Positions 1 to 7,667 of a stretch of DNA of 64,000 nt are shown piece by piece; position 1 is the stretch's first letter; each line of letters starts with the position of its first letter. Source of the stretch: Clostridium moniliforme (lineage in GTDB: Bacteria; Bacillota; Clostridia; Clostridiales; Clostridiaceae); the NCBI RefSeq assembly GCF_017873235.1, contig NZ_JAGGJZ010000003.1:186001-250000 (forward strand), in the 5' to 3' direction. A model generated the notes under the pieces. The model saw only the letters and a list, made by a program, of their open reading frames with translations, was not told where the DNA came from and made no database searches. Position numbers and translations under genes: made by a program.

Positions 1-234
1 AAATTTTCAAAATTATTAGAAGAAAAAGGATATTTAATTTATAGTCCTAATGGTTATCCTCAACAACATCCATACTGCCAATTAAAGAAAAATGCAGAAC
101 AAGAGATGAGAAATTGGATGAAAGAATTAGGACTAACTCCAGCAGCTAGGGCAAGAATGAACAAGAATAAAATTGTTAATTGTGATATTGATGATACTGA
201 AACCAAAGATATGGAGAAGTTATTCAATGATTAA
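1..234 (+). CDS. Terminase small subunit, P27-like, C-terminal fragment
   Basis: Open from the first base of the window to TAA at 232-234; the N-terminus is outside. The visible 77 residues contain the small-terminase tail pattern GLTPAARARM, typical of P27/Terminase_4 family proteins that recognise phage DNA for packaging. Its end overlaps the start of the large terminase by eight bases, as expected for translationally coupled packaging genes. The family call rests on this short C-terminal motif and on position. Confidence 0.7.
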   Translation, partial: KFSKLLEEKGYLIYSPNGYPQQHPYCQLKKNAEQEMRNWMKELGLTPAARARMNKNKIVNCDIDDTETKDMEKLFND

Positions 235-1894
235 CCAGAAATTATTAGATCAATTGATAGAAAAAAATAAAATTAATCAAAGCTTTATGCTAGATAAAAT
301 AAATAAACAGATGGAAGAAAAGTGGAACGATGATAAATATTATTTTGATACAGTAGAGTGTAAAAAGATATATAAATACATAAGTTTATTAAAAAATGAT
401 AAAGGAACTTCAAGAAAGTTTAAAATACTTAGATTTCAATTTGAGATAATAGTTGAGATTTTATGTGTTAAAAGAAAAAAAGATAATTTGAGAAGATTTA
501 GAGAAGCTCATATAAATGTTGCAAGAAAAAATTCTAAGTCTTTTTTAGTTGGAATTATTATGAGTTATATATTCTTTATGCAAAAAAATATATTTGGTGC
601 TTTATTTATTATAACTGGTAATACAACTAAACAAGCTACAGAACTTTACAATACTTTTAAATGTTTTGTTAATAGTAATAAAGCATTAAGAAGAAGATGT
701 AAAATTACAGATTCAAAAAAAGAAATTATAAGAAAAGATAATCAAAATAAATTAATAGTTCTTAGTAATGATGGTGGAGGAGCTGATAGTTATTCTGTGT
801 ACAGTTTTGCATGTGATGAAGTACATGAATATAAATCAGATGAAATTTATGGAAAGTTGAAGACAGGTACTGGTCAATGGGATGAGCCTTTGGCAATTAC
901 ATTAACTACCGCAAGTTCTGGAGAAAATAAATTCAACTTAGAAATGCAATTATATACAGTGGCTAAAAATATAGAAGAAGGAAAAGGAGAAGATGAAACT
1001 TTTTATTATAAAATATATGAAGCTGATAAAGAGTGTGAAATTGATGATGTAAGGCAATGGTTTAAAGCAAATCCAGCATTAGGATTATTTAGAAAAATAG
1101 ATGATATAGTGAATTTATGTAATAGAGTTAAATTAATGCCACTTCAAGAAAATATGTTTAGAAGAATGTTTTTAAATCAACATGTAGCAACAGATCATAT
1201 TAAAAATGCAATTAACATGGAATTGTGGGAACAATGTATACAAGACATAAAAATAGAAGATTTTGAAGGAGAAAAATGTTGGTGTGGATTAGATTTATCT
1301 TCTCAGCATGATATTACTGCATTTGTGCAAGTATTTTATAGAGAACATGATGATAAATACTATGTATTTCCACATTTATTTACTGCTAGAGATACAGTGA
1401 TAGAAAGAGAAGAAAAAGACAAAAATCCATATAGCACATGGATAAAAAATGGTGAGTTAATAGCAACCGAAGGAAGGTATATAAAGTTTAATGATATGTT
1501 GGATTACATGAATAATTTGAGTAATGAATATAATTTTGAAAAGCTTGGATATGATAGATATGGTAGTCCAACCATAATGAATGTGTTAGAAAGTGAATGG
1601 AATGTTGTTCCGTTAGGTCAAGGAACAGTAACTATGACTACATTTATAAAAGATTTTGAAAATCTGCTTATAGATAATAGAATTGTTATAGCTAAAAATA
1701 GTTTATTTGATTTTATGGCTAGTAATTGTGTTGCCGTTTATAATGAACAACTAGAATGTAAATATAGTAAAAAGAAATCTAAATTTAAAATTGATGGAAT
1801 AATATCTATGTTAATGGGATTAGGATTAGCTATTGAAGATAATGAAGTAGAACATTATAATCCGTTTAGTTCATTAGAAAAAATGGATTGGTAA
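227..1894 (+). CDS. terL: Terminase large subunit (DNA-packaging ATPase/nuclease)
   Basis: A 555-residue packaging motor of the HK97/P27-associated Terminase_1 type. The N-terminal ATPase shows a deviant Walker A region (VARKNSKSF) and a hydrophobic strand ending in CDEVHEY as Walker B. The C-terminal half has the nuclease acidic strand WCGLDLSSQHDIT and a later YDRYGSP segment. I chose ATG 227 because GGAGAAG sits just upstream and it overlaps the preceding stop; upstream in-frame codons lack a ribosome site. Product cuts concatemeric DNA and drives it into the prohead with the portal encoded downstream. Confidence 0.92.
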   Translation: MINQKLLDQLIEKNKINQSFMLDKINKQMEEKWNDDKYYFDTVECKKIYKYISLLKNDKGTSRKFKILRFQFEIIVEILCVKRKKDNLRRFREAHINVARKNSKSFLVGIIMSYIFFMQKNIFGALFIITGNTTKQATELYNTFKCFVNSNKALRRRCKITDSKKEIIRKDNQNKLIVLSNDGGGADSYSVYSFACDEVHEYKSDEIYGKLKTGTGQWDEPLAITLTTASSGENKFNLEMQLYTVAKNIEEGKGEDETFYYKIYEADKECEIDDVRQWFKANPALGLFRKIDDIVNLCNRVKLMPLQENMFRRMFLNQHVATDHIKNAINMELWEQCIQDIKIEDFEGEKCWCGLDLSSQHDITAFVQVFYREHDDKYYVFPHLFTARDTVIEREEKDKNPYSTWIKNGELIATEGRYIKFNDMLDYMNNLSNEYNFEKLGYDRYGSPTIMNVLESEWNVVPLGQGTVTMTTFIKDFENLLIDNRIVIAKNSLFDFMASNCVAVYNEQLECKYSKKKSKFKIDGIISMLMGLGLAIEDNEVEHYNPFSSLEKMDW

Positions 1895-1898
1895 GGAA

Positions 1899-2102
1899 GT
1901 GATTAAAATAAAAAATATATTCAAAAATTTTATAGGAAAGTTTAAACAGAAGTTATTTTTAGCAGATATGTTATTAATAATTTCTTTTTTTATGGTCTTT
2001 TTTACTACATTTAAGCTTAATAAATATATTGCAATGTATTTACTTGCAATAGGATTATTTTTATTAAGTTATTTTATACAGAAAGGAGGAGATAATAATT
2101 AA
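1899..2102 (+). CDS. Small membrane protein between terminase and portal
   Basis: 67 residues from GTG, five bases after the terminase stop and preceded by AAGGA. A short basic N-terminus is followed by two hydrophobic segments (about residues 22-37 and 43-60), so it is probably a two-pass membrane protein. Small membrane ORFs in this slot between terL and the portal gene are common in HK97-like Firmicutes prophages, but no function is established. It overlaps the portal start by one base. Confidence 0.7.
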   Translation: MIKIKNIFKNFIGKFKQKLFLADMLLIISFFMVFFTTFKLNKYIAMYLLAIGLFLLSYFIQKGGDNN

Positions 2103-3325
2103 TGTTTTGGGATAAATTAGAAAAAAGAAGCACAGAAAAAAACTTGCAAAAATATACTTTTGAAGAATTACTTAGAAATGGTTTGGAAGCTGAAGATGAT
2201 GTACTCAAAGAAAGTACGTATTTCAAATGTATCAAATACATTTCAGAAAGTGTTGCTAAATGTCCAATAATATTAAAACAAGATACTGAAAAAGGTGAAC
2301 TTGAAGCTTATAATCATAAGTTGTATGAGAAATTAAGACTTAGACCTAATCCTTTTATGAATGCAGTAGATTGTATTAAAACTTTAGTAGCATTAGGTGA
2401 ACATAATGGTATATCTGGATTATATATAGACAGAGATACAATGAATTTATATCCAGCAAGAGTAGAGAATATAATAATAGATGATATTGGATTAGTTAGA
2501 ACATTAAAGAAGAATGCAACATTATACAATATTACAGTTTGTAATAGTAATTTTGATGTAAAGGAAGATGATATATGTTTATATAAATCAGGAATTTCTT
2601 TTGATGGGTTAAAGACTAAATCTAATAAATTTTTATTAAGAAATATAATAAATACTAATATTAAAAGTTCTAAGTATTTAAATAATCTTTTTGATTCTGG
2701 ATTAACTAATAAAATTCTTGTTCAAATGACTAGCGATATCAAAGATAATAATGAGCTTAAAAAGATACAAGAAAAGTTTGACAAACTATATTCTTCAAAT
2801 GGAAGAACTTTTACAGTACCAGCAGGATTTAATATATCTAGCTTAAATTTATCTCTTGCAGACGCTCAGTTTGAACAACTTAGAAAATTAAGTAGAAGAG
2901 AGATTGCAAATTGTTTTGGATTGAGTCCAGCACAAATCAATGATTTAAGTGATTCTAATAATAATAATATGGAGATGCAGAATTTAGGATTTTTAGCTGA
3001 TACATTATTAATTAAATTTCAACAAATAGAACAAGAATTAGATTGGAAATATCTAAGTTCTATGGATAGAAAGAATGGATTTAAATGTAGATTTAATCAG
3101 TCTGTTATGCTAAGAACAGATGCTAAAACACAGGCAGATATTATATGTAAATACTTGCAAAATGGAGCTTATAGTATAAATGATGCTAAAAGAATATTAG
3201 GTATGCCACTCATAGAAGGTGGAGACACTGTTTTAGTGCCTTCAGGTTACTATGATTTGAAATATCTAAATGAAATAACATTAAAGAAAGTAGGAGTTAA
3301 GGATGGAGAAACAGAAGGAGATTAG
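2102..3325 (+). CDS. Portal protein, HK97 family
   Basis: 407 residues, the normal length for HK97-type portals. The order of motifs fits: an N-terminal STYFKCIKYISESVAKCPI helix, a central mixed region, and the typical GLSPAQIND segment around residue 280 followed by the NNNMEMQNLGFLADTL helix. Twelve copies form the ring at the capsid vertex through which the terminase pumps DNA. AAAGGAGGA lies upstream. The gene overlaps the protease gene by 23 bases. Confidence 0.92.
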   Translation: MFWDKLEKRSTEKNLQKYTFEELLRNGLEAEDDVLKESTYFKCIKYISESVAKCPIILKQDTEKGELEAYNHKLYEKLRLRPNPFMNAVDCIKTLVALGEHNGISGLYIDRDTMNLYPARVENIIIDDIGLVRTLKKNATLYNITVCNSNFDVKEDDICLYKSGISFDGLKTKSNKFLLRNIINTNIKSSKYLNNLFDSGLTNKILVQMTSDIKDNNELKKIQEKFDKLYSSNGRTFTVPAGFNISSLNLSLADAQFEQLRKLSRREIANCFGLSPAQINDLSDSNNNNMEMQNLGFLADTLLIKFQQIEQELDWKYLSSMDRKNGFKCRFNQSVMLRTDAKTQADIICKYLQNGAYSINDAKRILGMPLIEGGDTVLVPSGYYDLKYLNEITLKKVGVKDGETEGD

Positions 3326-3902
3326 AAAATTTATTGCTATTGATTTAGAAGCTAGAACAGAAGAAAATTCTAGTGAAAAAATTATTAGTGGATATATAAA
3401 TAAATTTAATACTAGAAGTCAATACATGGGATTTTATGAAGAAGTATCAAAAGATGCTTTTGATAAAACTTTAGCTGATGGACATAATATATATGCTATG
3501 TATAATCATAATTCAGATATGATTTTAGGTTCTACTAGAAGTGGAAGTTTAAAATTAAATATAGATAATGTTGGATTACATTTTGAATTAAGAATAAATC
3601 CAAATATTTCATATGCTAGTGATATTGCAGAACTTGTGAAATCAGGAGATGTAGAAGGATGTTCATTTGGATTTTATGTTTTAGATGATGAATGGACATA
3701 CACAGAAGATAAAATTGATTTAAGAATCATAAAAGAAGTTGAATTAATTGAAGTTACAATAACACCTTTTCCAGCTTATCTCGATAGTGAGGCAAGTTGT
3801 AGAAGTTATGAATTACATAATAAAGAATTAGAAAAAACTAAAGAACTTAGAAAATTAGAAAAAGAAATTGAATTAGCAGAGATAGAAGCAGAACTACTAT
3901 AG
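3303..3902 (+). CDS. Prohead maturation protease, HK97 family (peptidase U35)
   Basis: 199 residues. Shows the catalytic-histidine region MYNHN followed by LGSTRSGSL, and the serine motif VEGCSFGF about 65 residues later, both typical of HK97 gp4-like serine proteases that remove the capsid delta domain and then digest themselves. The last 30 residues form a Glu/Lys-rich helix. Start at ATG 3303 with AGGAG at about 3292, inside the portal gene. A short palindrome followed by seven T residues overlaps its stop near 3893-3917 and could attenuate transcription. Confidence 0.9.
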   Translation: MEKQKEIRKFIAIDLEARTEENSSEKIISGYINKFNTRSQYMGFYEEVSKDAFDKTLADGHNIYAMYNHNSDMILGSTRSGSLKLNIDNVGLHFELRINPNISYASDIAELVKSGDVEGCSFGFYVLDDEWTYTEDKIDLRIIKEVELIEVTITPFPAYLDSEASCRSYELHNKELEKTKELRKLEKEIELAEIEAELL

Positions 3903-3950
3903 TAGCTCTTTTTTTATACATAAAATTAATTAAGAAAGGATGATTTTTTA

Positions 3951-5051
3951 ATGAGAATAGATGAATTAAAAGAACAAATAAAAACTTTAACAGGAGAAGT
4001 TAGAAGTTTAACATGCAATAAAGACTTAGAAGGTGCTAAAGCAAAAATGGAAGAACTAAGACAAGTTAAAGAAACTTTAAAAATTGAAGAAGAATTAGCC
4101 GAAGAAGAAATGAGAGATCTAAAAAGACAAAAAGAGAAAAGAAAGGATGATGTAAAAATGGAAAATAGAAAATCAGTAAAAGAAATGGAATTAAGAGCAA
4201 TTGCAGGAGTTGCTTTAAATAAAGTAGGAGAATTATCAGAAGAAGAAAGAAGTACAATAACAAGTGTTGGAAATACAGCTATAATTCCTAAGCAATTTGT
4301 AAATGATCTTATAGAAATTAAAAAGGGATTTGGTTCATTAAAAGAATATTGTGATGTAATCCCAGTAACTAGAAATGAGGGCACTATTCCAGTAGTAGAT
4401 TATGACCAAAATGAACTTGCAGAAATTGCAGAAGGACAAGATATAGTTGAAGGCAATTTAGTAACAACAGATGTTCCTTTTAAATGTACTAAAGTAGGTT
4501 TATTTCAAAAAGTTAGTTCTGAAACTGTAGATGATTCAGCTGTTGAAGTTGACAATTTAATAAGAAATAATTTTAGCGAAATTACTACAACTAAGGAAAA
4601 TAAAAAGATATTAACACTTATAAATACAAATGCAAAAGCAATTGAAGCAACTGATTATAGTGCAATAGAAAATGCGATTGATAGTACAGTTCCTTCAGCT
4701 AAAGGTGGAGTAGTAACTTTATGTAATACTGCTGGATATTGTCTATTAAATAATATGAAGGATAAACAAGGAAGACCTTTAAATTTAATTACAGTTGGAG
4801 CTAATGGAGTTGAATACTTCCATAATAAACCTATTATACCATTTGATGATGGTTTAGTTGCTTCAACAAAAGGAAAGACAGCATTATTCTTTACTTTAAA
4901 CTTTAAGGAAGCAGTAAAATTTATTGATAGAAAACAAATAACAGTTGCAACAGGAAAAGAAATTAAAGATGATACTAATATGTGGAGTATATTAGAAAGA
5001 ATAGATGTTGTGAGTGGTTCAAAGAGAACTATAAATAAAATAGAACTTTAA
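3951..5051 (+). CDS. Major capsid protein, HK97 fold
   Basis: 366 residues. Residues 1 to about 65 are a charged coiled-coil delta domain serving as internal scaffold; the shell domain follows after the basic KENRKSVKEMELRA-like linker, where the upstream protease probably cuts. Motifs of HK97-type capsids are present, including the spine region and the C-terminal FKEAVKFIDRKQITVATG strand. AAGGATGA precedes ATG 3951. The position directly after portal and protease supports the call. Confidence 0.92.
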   Translation: MRIDELKEQIKTLTGEVRSLTCNKDLEGAKAKMEELRQVKETLKIEEELAEEEMRDLKRQKEKRKDDVKMENRKSVKEMELRAIAGVALNKVGELSEEERSTITSVGNTAIIPKQFVNDLIEIKKGFGSLKEYCDVIPVTRNEGTIPVVDYDQNELAEIAEGQDIVEGNLVTTDVPFKCTKVGLFQKVSSETVDDSAVEVDNLIRNNFSEITTTKENKKILTLINTNAKAIEATDYSAIENAIDSTVPSAKGGVVTLCNTAGYCLLNNMKDKQGRPLNLITVGANGVEYFHNKPIIPFDDGLVASTKGKTALFFTLNFKEAVKFIDRKQITVATGKEIKDDTNMWSILERIDVVSGSKRTINKIEL

Positions 5052-5054
5052 TTT

Positions 5055-5079
5055 AAGGAGGGGTTATTCCCCTTCTTTT
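5055..5079 (+). terminator. Hairpin with T tract after the capsid gene
   Basis: AAGGAGGGG pairs with CCCCTTCTT (one G-T pair) around a five-base loop, followed by TTTT. It lies four bases after the capsid stop and is likely a partial terminator or mRNA 3' stabiliser that sets a high capsid-to-connector ratio. Confidence 0.6.
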
Positions 5080-5098
5080 ATATAAAGGAGGAATTTAA

Positions 5099-5389
5099 AT
5101 GATAACTTTAGAAGAAGTTAAGAAATATATAGCAGTAGATACTAAATATGATGATGATTTAATTAATAAATTAATAGAACAAGCACAAATATATATTGAT
5201 AGTTGTGTTGGTACTGGTTATCAAAAGTATGATGATAAAGTAAAGCTATCCAATCTTTTATTAAAAAAGATAATAGGAGATTTATATAATAATAGAGATC
5301 TTTATTTAGATAATAAAAAAGGTGGCTATGATAGAATTTCTAATACTATTTTAGATATTTTAGCAAACTGTGGTGATTCTAATGAATAA
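5099..5389 (+). CDS. Head-tail connector, gp6-like
   Basis: 96 residues beginning MITLEEVKKYIAVD, with an all-helical pattern (a DDDLINKLIEQAQIYID helix and a second helix LSNLLLKKIIGDLYNNRDLY) typical of HK97 gp6/SPP1 gp15-type adaptors, which form the ring below the portal. AAAGGAGGA lies eight bases upstream. Overlaps the next gene by eight bases. Confidence 0.85.
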   Translation: MITLEEVKKYIAVDTKYDDDLINKLIEQAQIYIDSCVGTGYQKYDDKVKLSNLLLKKIIGDLYNNRDLYLDNKKGGYDRISNTILDILANCGDSNE

Positions 5390-5720
5390 TAAATTAACTG
5401 AAAGAATTACTATACAAGAATATACAACAACTCAAAATGAGAATGGTTTTGATGAAGAAACTTGGATTGATTATTTTTCTTGTTATTCAGGTTTTAGACA
5501 AATAACTGGAAAAGAATATATAAGTGCTAAAGCTACTAATAGTGAGAATATAGTTACTTTTACTGTTAGATATTGTGAAGAAACAAAAATTTTATTAAAG
5601 CCAGGTGCAACAAAGGTATTTAAAATTAAATTCAATGAAGAATTTTATGACATACAATATGCTAGTGATTATAACAATTCTCATCAATATATAGATCTAA
5701 AATGTGAGGTAATTAACTAA
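5382..5720 (+). CDS. Head closure / head-tail adaptor protein (SPP1 gp16-like)
   Basis: 112 residues from ATG 5382 (an upstream in-frame start exists but lacks a ribosome site). The beginning, KLTERITIQEYTTTQNENGF, and a beta-rich body with an ISAKATNSEN segment are characteristic of the phage head-tail joining family that caps the connector and stops DNA leakage. Overlaps the following gene by one base. Confidence 0.85.
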   Translation: MNNKLTERITIQEYTTTQNENGFDEETWIDYFSCYSGFRQITGKEYISAKATNSENIVTFTVRYCEETKILLKPGATKVFKIKFNEEFYDIQYASDYNNSHQYIDLKCEVIN

Positions 5721-6076
5721 TGGATAGTGTAGAAGTAGAAGGAATGGAAGAATTTGAAGAATTATTGCAAGATATGGTTTTAGATATTAATGCTAAAAAG
5801 AAAGCTGTAAAAGCTGGAATAGATATAGTAGCTAAAAGTATAGAAAATAATTCTCCAAAAGGAAAAACTGGAAAATTATCAAAAATCAAAACATCTACAA
5901 AAAATACAGGATTAGCTATAGAAGGAACTGCACATGCAAAGGCTTTTTACGATGTATTTGAAAATTTTGGAACTTCACAACAAAAAGCTCATGTGGGTTA
6001 TTTTGATAGAGCTGTACAAGATAGTACAGATGAAGCAATTGAGAAGGTAGCACAAGTTATATTCTCAAAAATATAG
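5720..6076 (+). CDS. HK97 gp10-like tail/neck protein
   Basis: 118 residues. Matches the HK97 gp10 pattern: N-terminal helix MEEFEELLQDM, a helix KKAVKAGIDIVAKSIENNSPKGKTGKL, and a C-terminal FFENFGTSQQ-like strand (here FENFGTSQQKAH) before a last amphipathic helix. Such proteins link the connector to the tail. Start overlaps the previous stop by one base, so expression is probably coupled. Confidence 0.82.
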   Translation: MDSVEVEGMEEFEELLQDMVLDINAKKKAVKAGIDIVAKSIENNSPKGKTGKLSKIKTSTKNTGLAIEGTAHAKAFYDVFENFGTSQQKAHVGYFDRAVQDSTDEAIEKVAQVIFSKI

Positions 6077-6092
6077 AAATGAGGTGATTAAG

Positions 6093-6443
6093 ATGAATAT
6101 AAAAGAACATTTATTAAACACCTTGAAAGATGATAGAGTTCTAAATTTAACTGCTGATAAGAGAGTGTATTTTATCCATGCTAATAATCCTAAAACACCT
6201 TACATTGAATATGAGGTTATCTCAGAAAATGGAGAAGCGTATGGGGATAATAAAGAAATATATACTAATTATTTAGTACAAATAGATATATTTAGTAAAG
6301 ATGATTATACAGATTTAGAACAAACTATAAAAGAAGTAATGTTAGAAAATGGATACAACAGAGATCAAGCTGTTGATCTATATGAAAAAGATACAAAATT
6401 ATATCACAAAGCGATGAGATTTAATATTTCATTGCCATTTTAA
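6093..6443 (+). CDS. Tail terminator/completion-like protein (DUF3168-like)
   Basis: 116 residues from ATG 6093, chosen over GTG 6084 because GAGGTGA at 6081-6087 is the ribosome site. Alternating strands and helices and the position between gp10-like and tail-tube genes match tail completion proteins (gp17/DUF3168 type) that cap the tail end joining the head. The assignment is mainly from gene order. Confidence 0.7.
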   Translation: MNIKEHLLNTLKDDRVLNLTADKRVYFIHANNPKTPYIEYEVISENGEAYGDNKEIYTNYLVQIDIFSKDDYTDLEQTIKEVMLENGYNRDQAVDLYEKDTKLYHKAMRFNISLPF

Positions 6444-6463
6444 TTTTAAGGGGGAATTTATAT

Positions 6464-7087
6464 ATGGAAAGTAAACAACAAAATTACATGCCAGTCATTG
6501 GTGTACAAAATGTACATTTTGCACATAAAATTAATGAAGGTGAGTATGAAACACCAATATTATATGAGGGAGTAAAGCAAATTGGAATAAAGCCTAAAAC
6601 AGAAAATGTTCCAATTAATGGAGATAATAGACTTTTATATCAATTAAGTAATGTTCCAACCATTGAAGTGGATCTTTCAATGAATGATTTAACAGATGAA
6701 CAAGAACATTATTTACTAGGACACGAATTAGATGAAACAGGAGGAATAATTTATAATAAATGCGATCATGCACCAATAGTTTCACTATTATTTGAATCTC
6801 CAAAGGCTAATGGGGAAATGAGATATTGTATATTATATGAAGGACAGTTCGAACCTTACAGCGAAGATATAAAAGGACAGGACGGAAAAACTACACCAGC
6901 AGTTAAAAAGTTAAAAGGTACATTTAGATCAACAGCAAATGGTCTTTATAAATATCAATTTGATAGCGATTCTAAAAATGTTACACAAGATAAGATAGAT
7001 AATTTCTTTAAAAAAGTATATATACCTAAAAAGTTAATTAATAAAGAAACACCAGTTTCCACATCAAATACTGGATTAGGAGCATAG
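6464..7087 (+). CDS. Major tail tube protein
   Basis: 207 residues. The opening MPVIGVQNVHFA and the strand VEVDLSMNDL-like segment (IEVDLSMNDLTDEQEHYLLG) are typical of the phi13/major tail tube family in Firmicutes siphophages. Hexamers stack to form the tail tube around the tape measure. AAGGGGGA precedes the ATG. It sits directly before the tail chaperone genes, as expected. Confidence 0.88.
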   Translation: MESKQQNYMPVIGVQNVHFAHKINEGEYETPILYEGVKQIGIKPKTENVPINGDNRLLYQLSNVPTIEVDLSMNDLTDEQEHYLLGHELDETGGIIYNKCDHAPIVSLLFESPKANGEMRYCILYEGQFEPYSEDIKGQDGKTTPAVKKLKGTFRSTANGLYKYQFDSDSKNVTQDKIDNFFKKVYIPKKLINKETPVSTSNTGLGA

Positions 7088-7098
7088 GAGGAATATAA

Positions 7099-7434
7099 AT
7101 GAAAAGAAAATTTAAGCTAGGTAATGAAGAGTTAGAATTTGAAATGACTAATAAAACTATATTTGATATAGATGATAGATATGGTAATTATGGTATTGTT
7201 ATAAACAGTTTAATGCAAGATGAAAAATTATATAATAATGCTTTAAAAATAATGTCTTGTTCTTGTGTTACAAGAGAATTAAGTGAAGATGAGATAATAG
7301 AAAAACTTACACCTAGACAATTAACACAAGAATTTATTAATTTTGTAATAGAACTTTATTTTGATTATGTTGGAATAAAACCAGAATTAAGTGAAGATGA
7401 GGATAAAAAAGAAACTAAAAAAAAAGAAATTTAG
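7099..7434 (+). CDS. Tail assembly chaperone, short form (gpG-like)
   Basis: 111 residues, starting KRKFKLGNEELEFEMTNKT, a common opening for gpG-like chaperones that coat the tape measure during tail assembly. It ends in a lysine-rich stretch encoded by nine consecutive A residues (7417-7425), the point where a second frame is entered. GGAGGAA lies upstream of ATG 7099. Confidence 0.82.
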   Translation: MKRKFKLGNEELEFEMTNKTIFDIDDRYGNYGIVINSLMQDEKLYNNALKIMSCSCVTRELSEDEIIEKLTPRQLTQEFINFVIELYFDYVGIKPELSEDEDKKETKKKEI

Positions 7435-7640
7435 AAGATAAGCCGTTCGATATAAATAGGCTTTTTTTTATTGCAAAAACACAACTAAATTATAGTAGAG
7501 AAGAGTTCTTTAATGCTACTTTTAAAGAAATAGTAGATATGATTAATGAGCTTAACTCTTTCTATAATTTGGATGATAAAAAAGAAATTGAAGAACAAGA
7601 AACTAAGAAAGTATATATAGATCAAATCTCTTTCTTATAG
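7425..7640 (+). CDS. Tail assembly chaperone, frameshift extension (gpGT-like)
   Basis: An open frame of about 71 codons with no start of its own, lying in the -1 frame relative to the 7099-7434 gene and joined at the A9 run followed by G (7417-7426). After a -1 slip the protein continues RNLEDKPFDINRLF and ends at TAG 7638-7640. This arrangement is the conserved -1 programmed frameshift of siphophage tail genes. A small stem (AAGCC with GGCTT) about 13 bases downstream of the slip could stimulate it. The fusion gpGT recruits the tape measure encoded next. Confidence 0.8.
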   Translation, partial: RNLEDKPFDINRLFFIAKTQLNYSREEFFNATFKEIVDMINELNSFYNLDDKKEIEEQETKKVYIDQISFL

Positions 7641-7667
7641 ATATTAAAAAAAGAAAGGGGGTAAATA

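Noticed and set aside
7440-7470. Terminator (AAGCC...GGCTT plus T run) after the short tail chaperone
   Set aside because: The T run is inside the open -1 frame of the chaperone extension; kept only as a possible frameshift stimulator.
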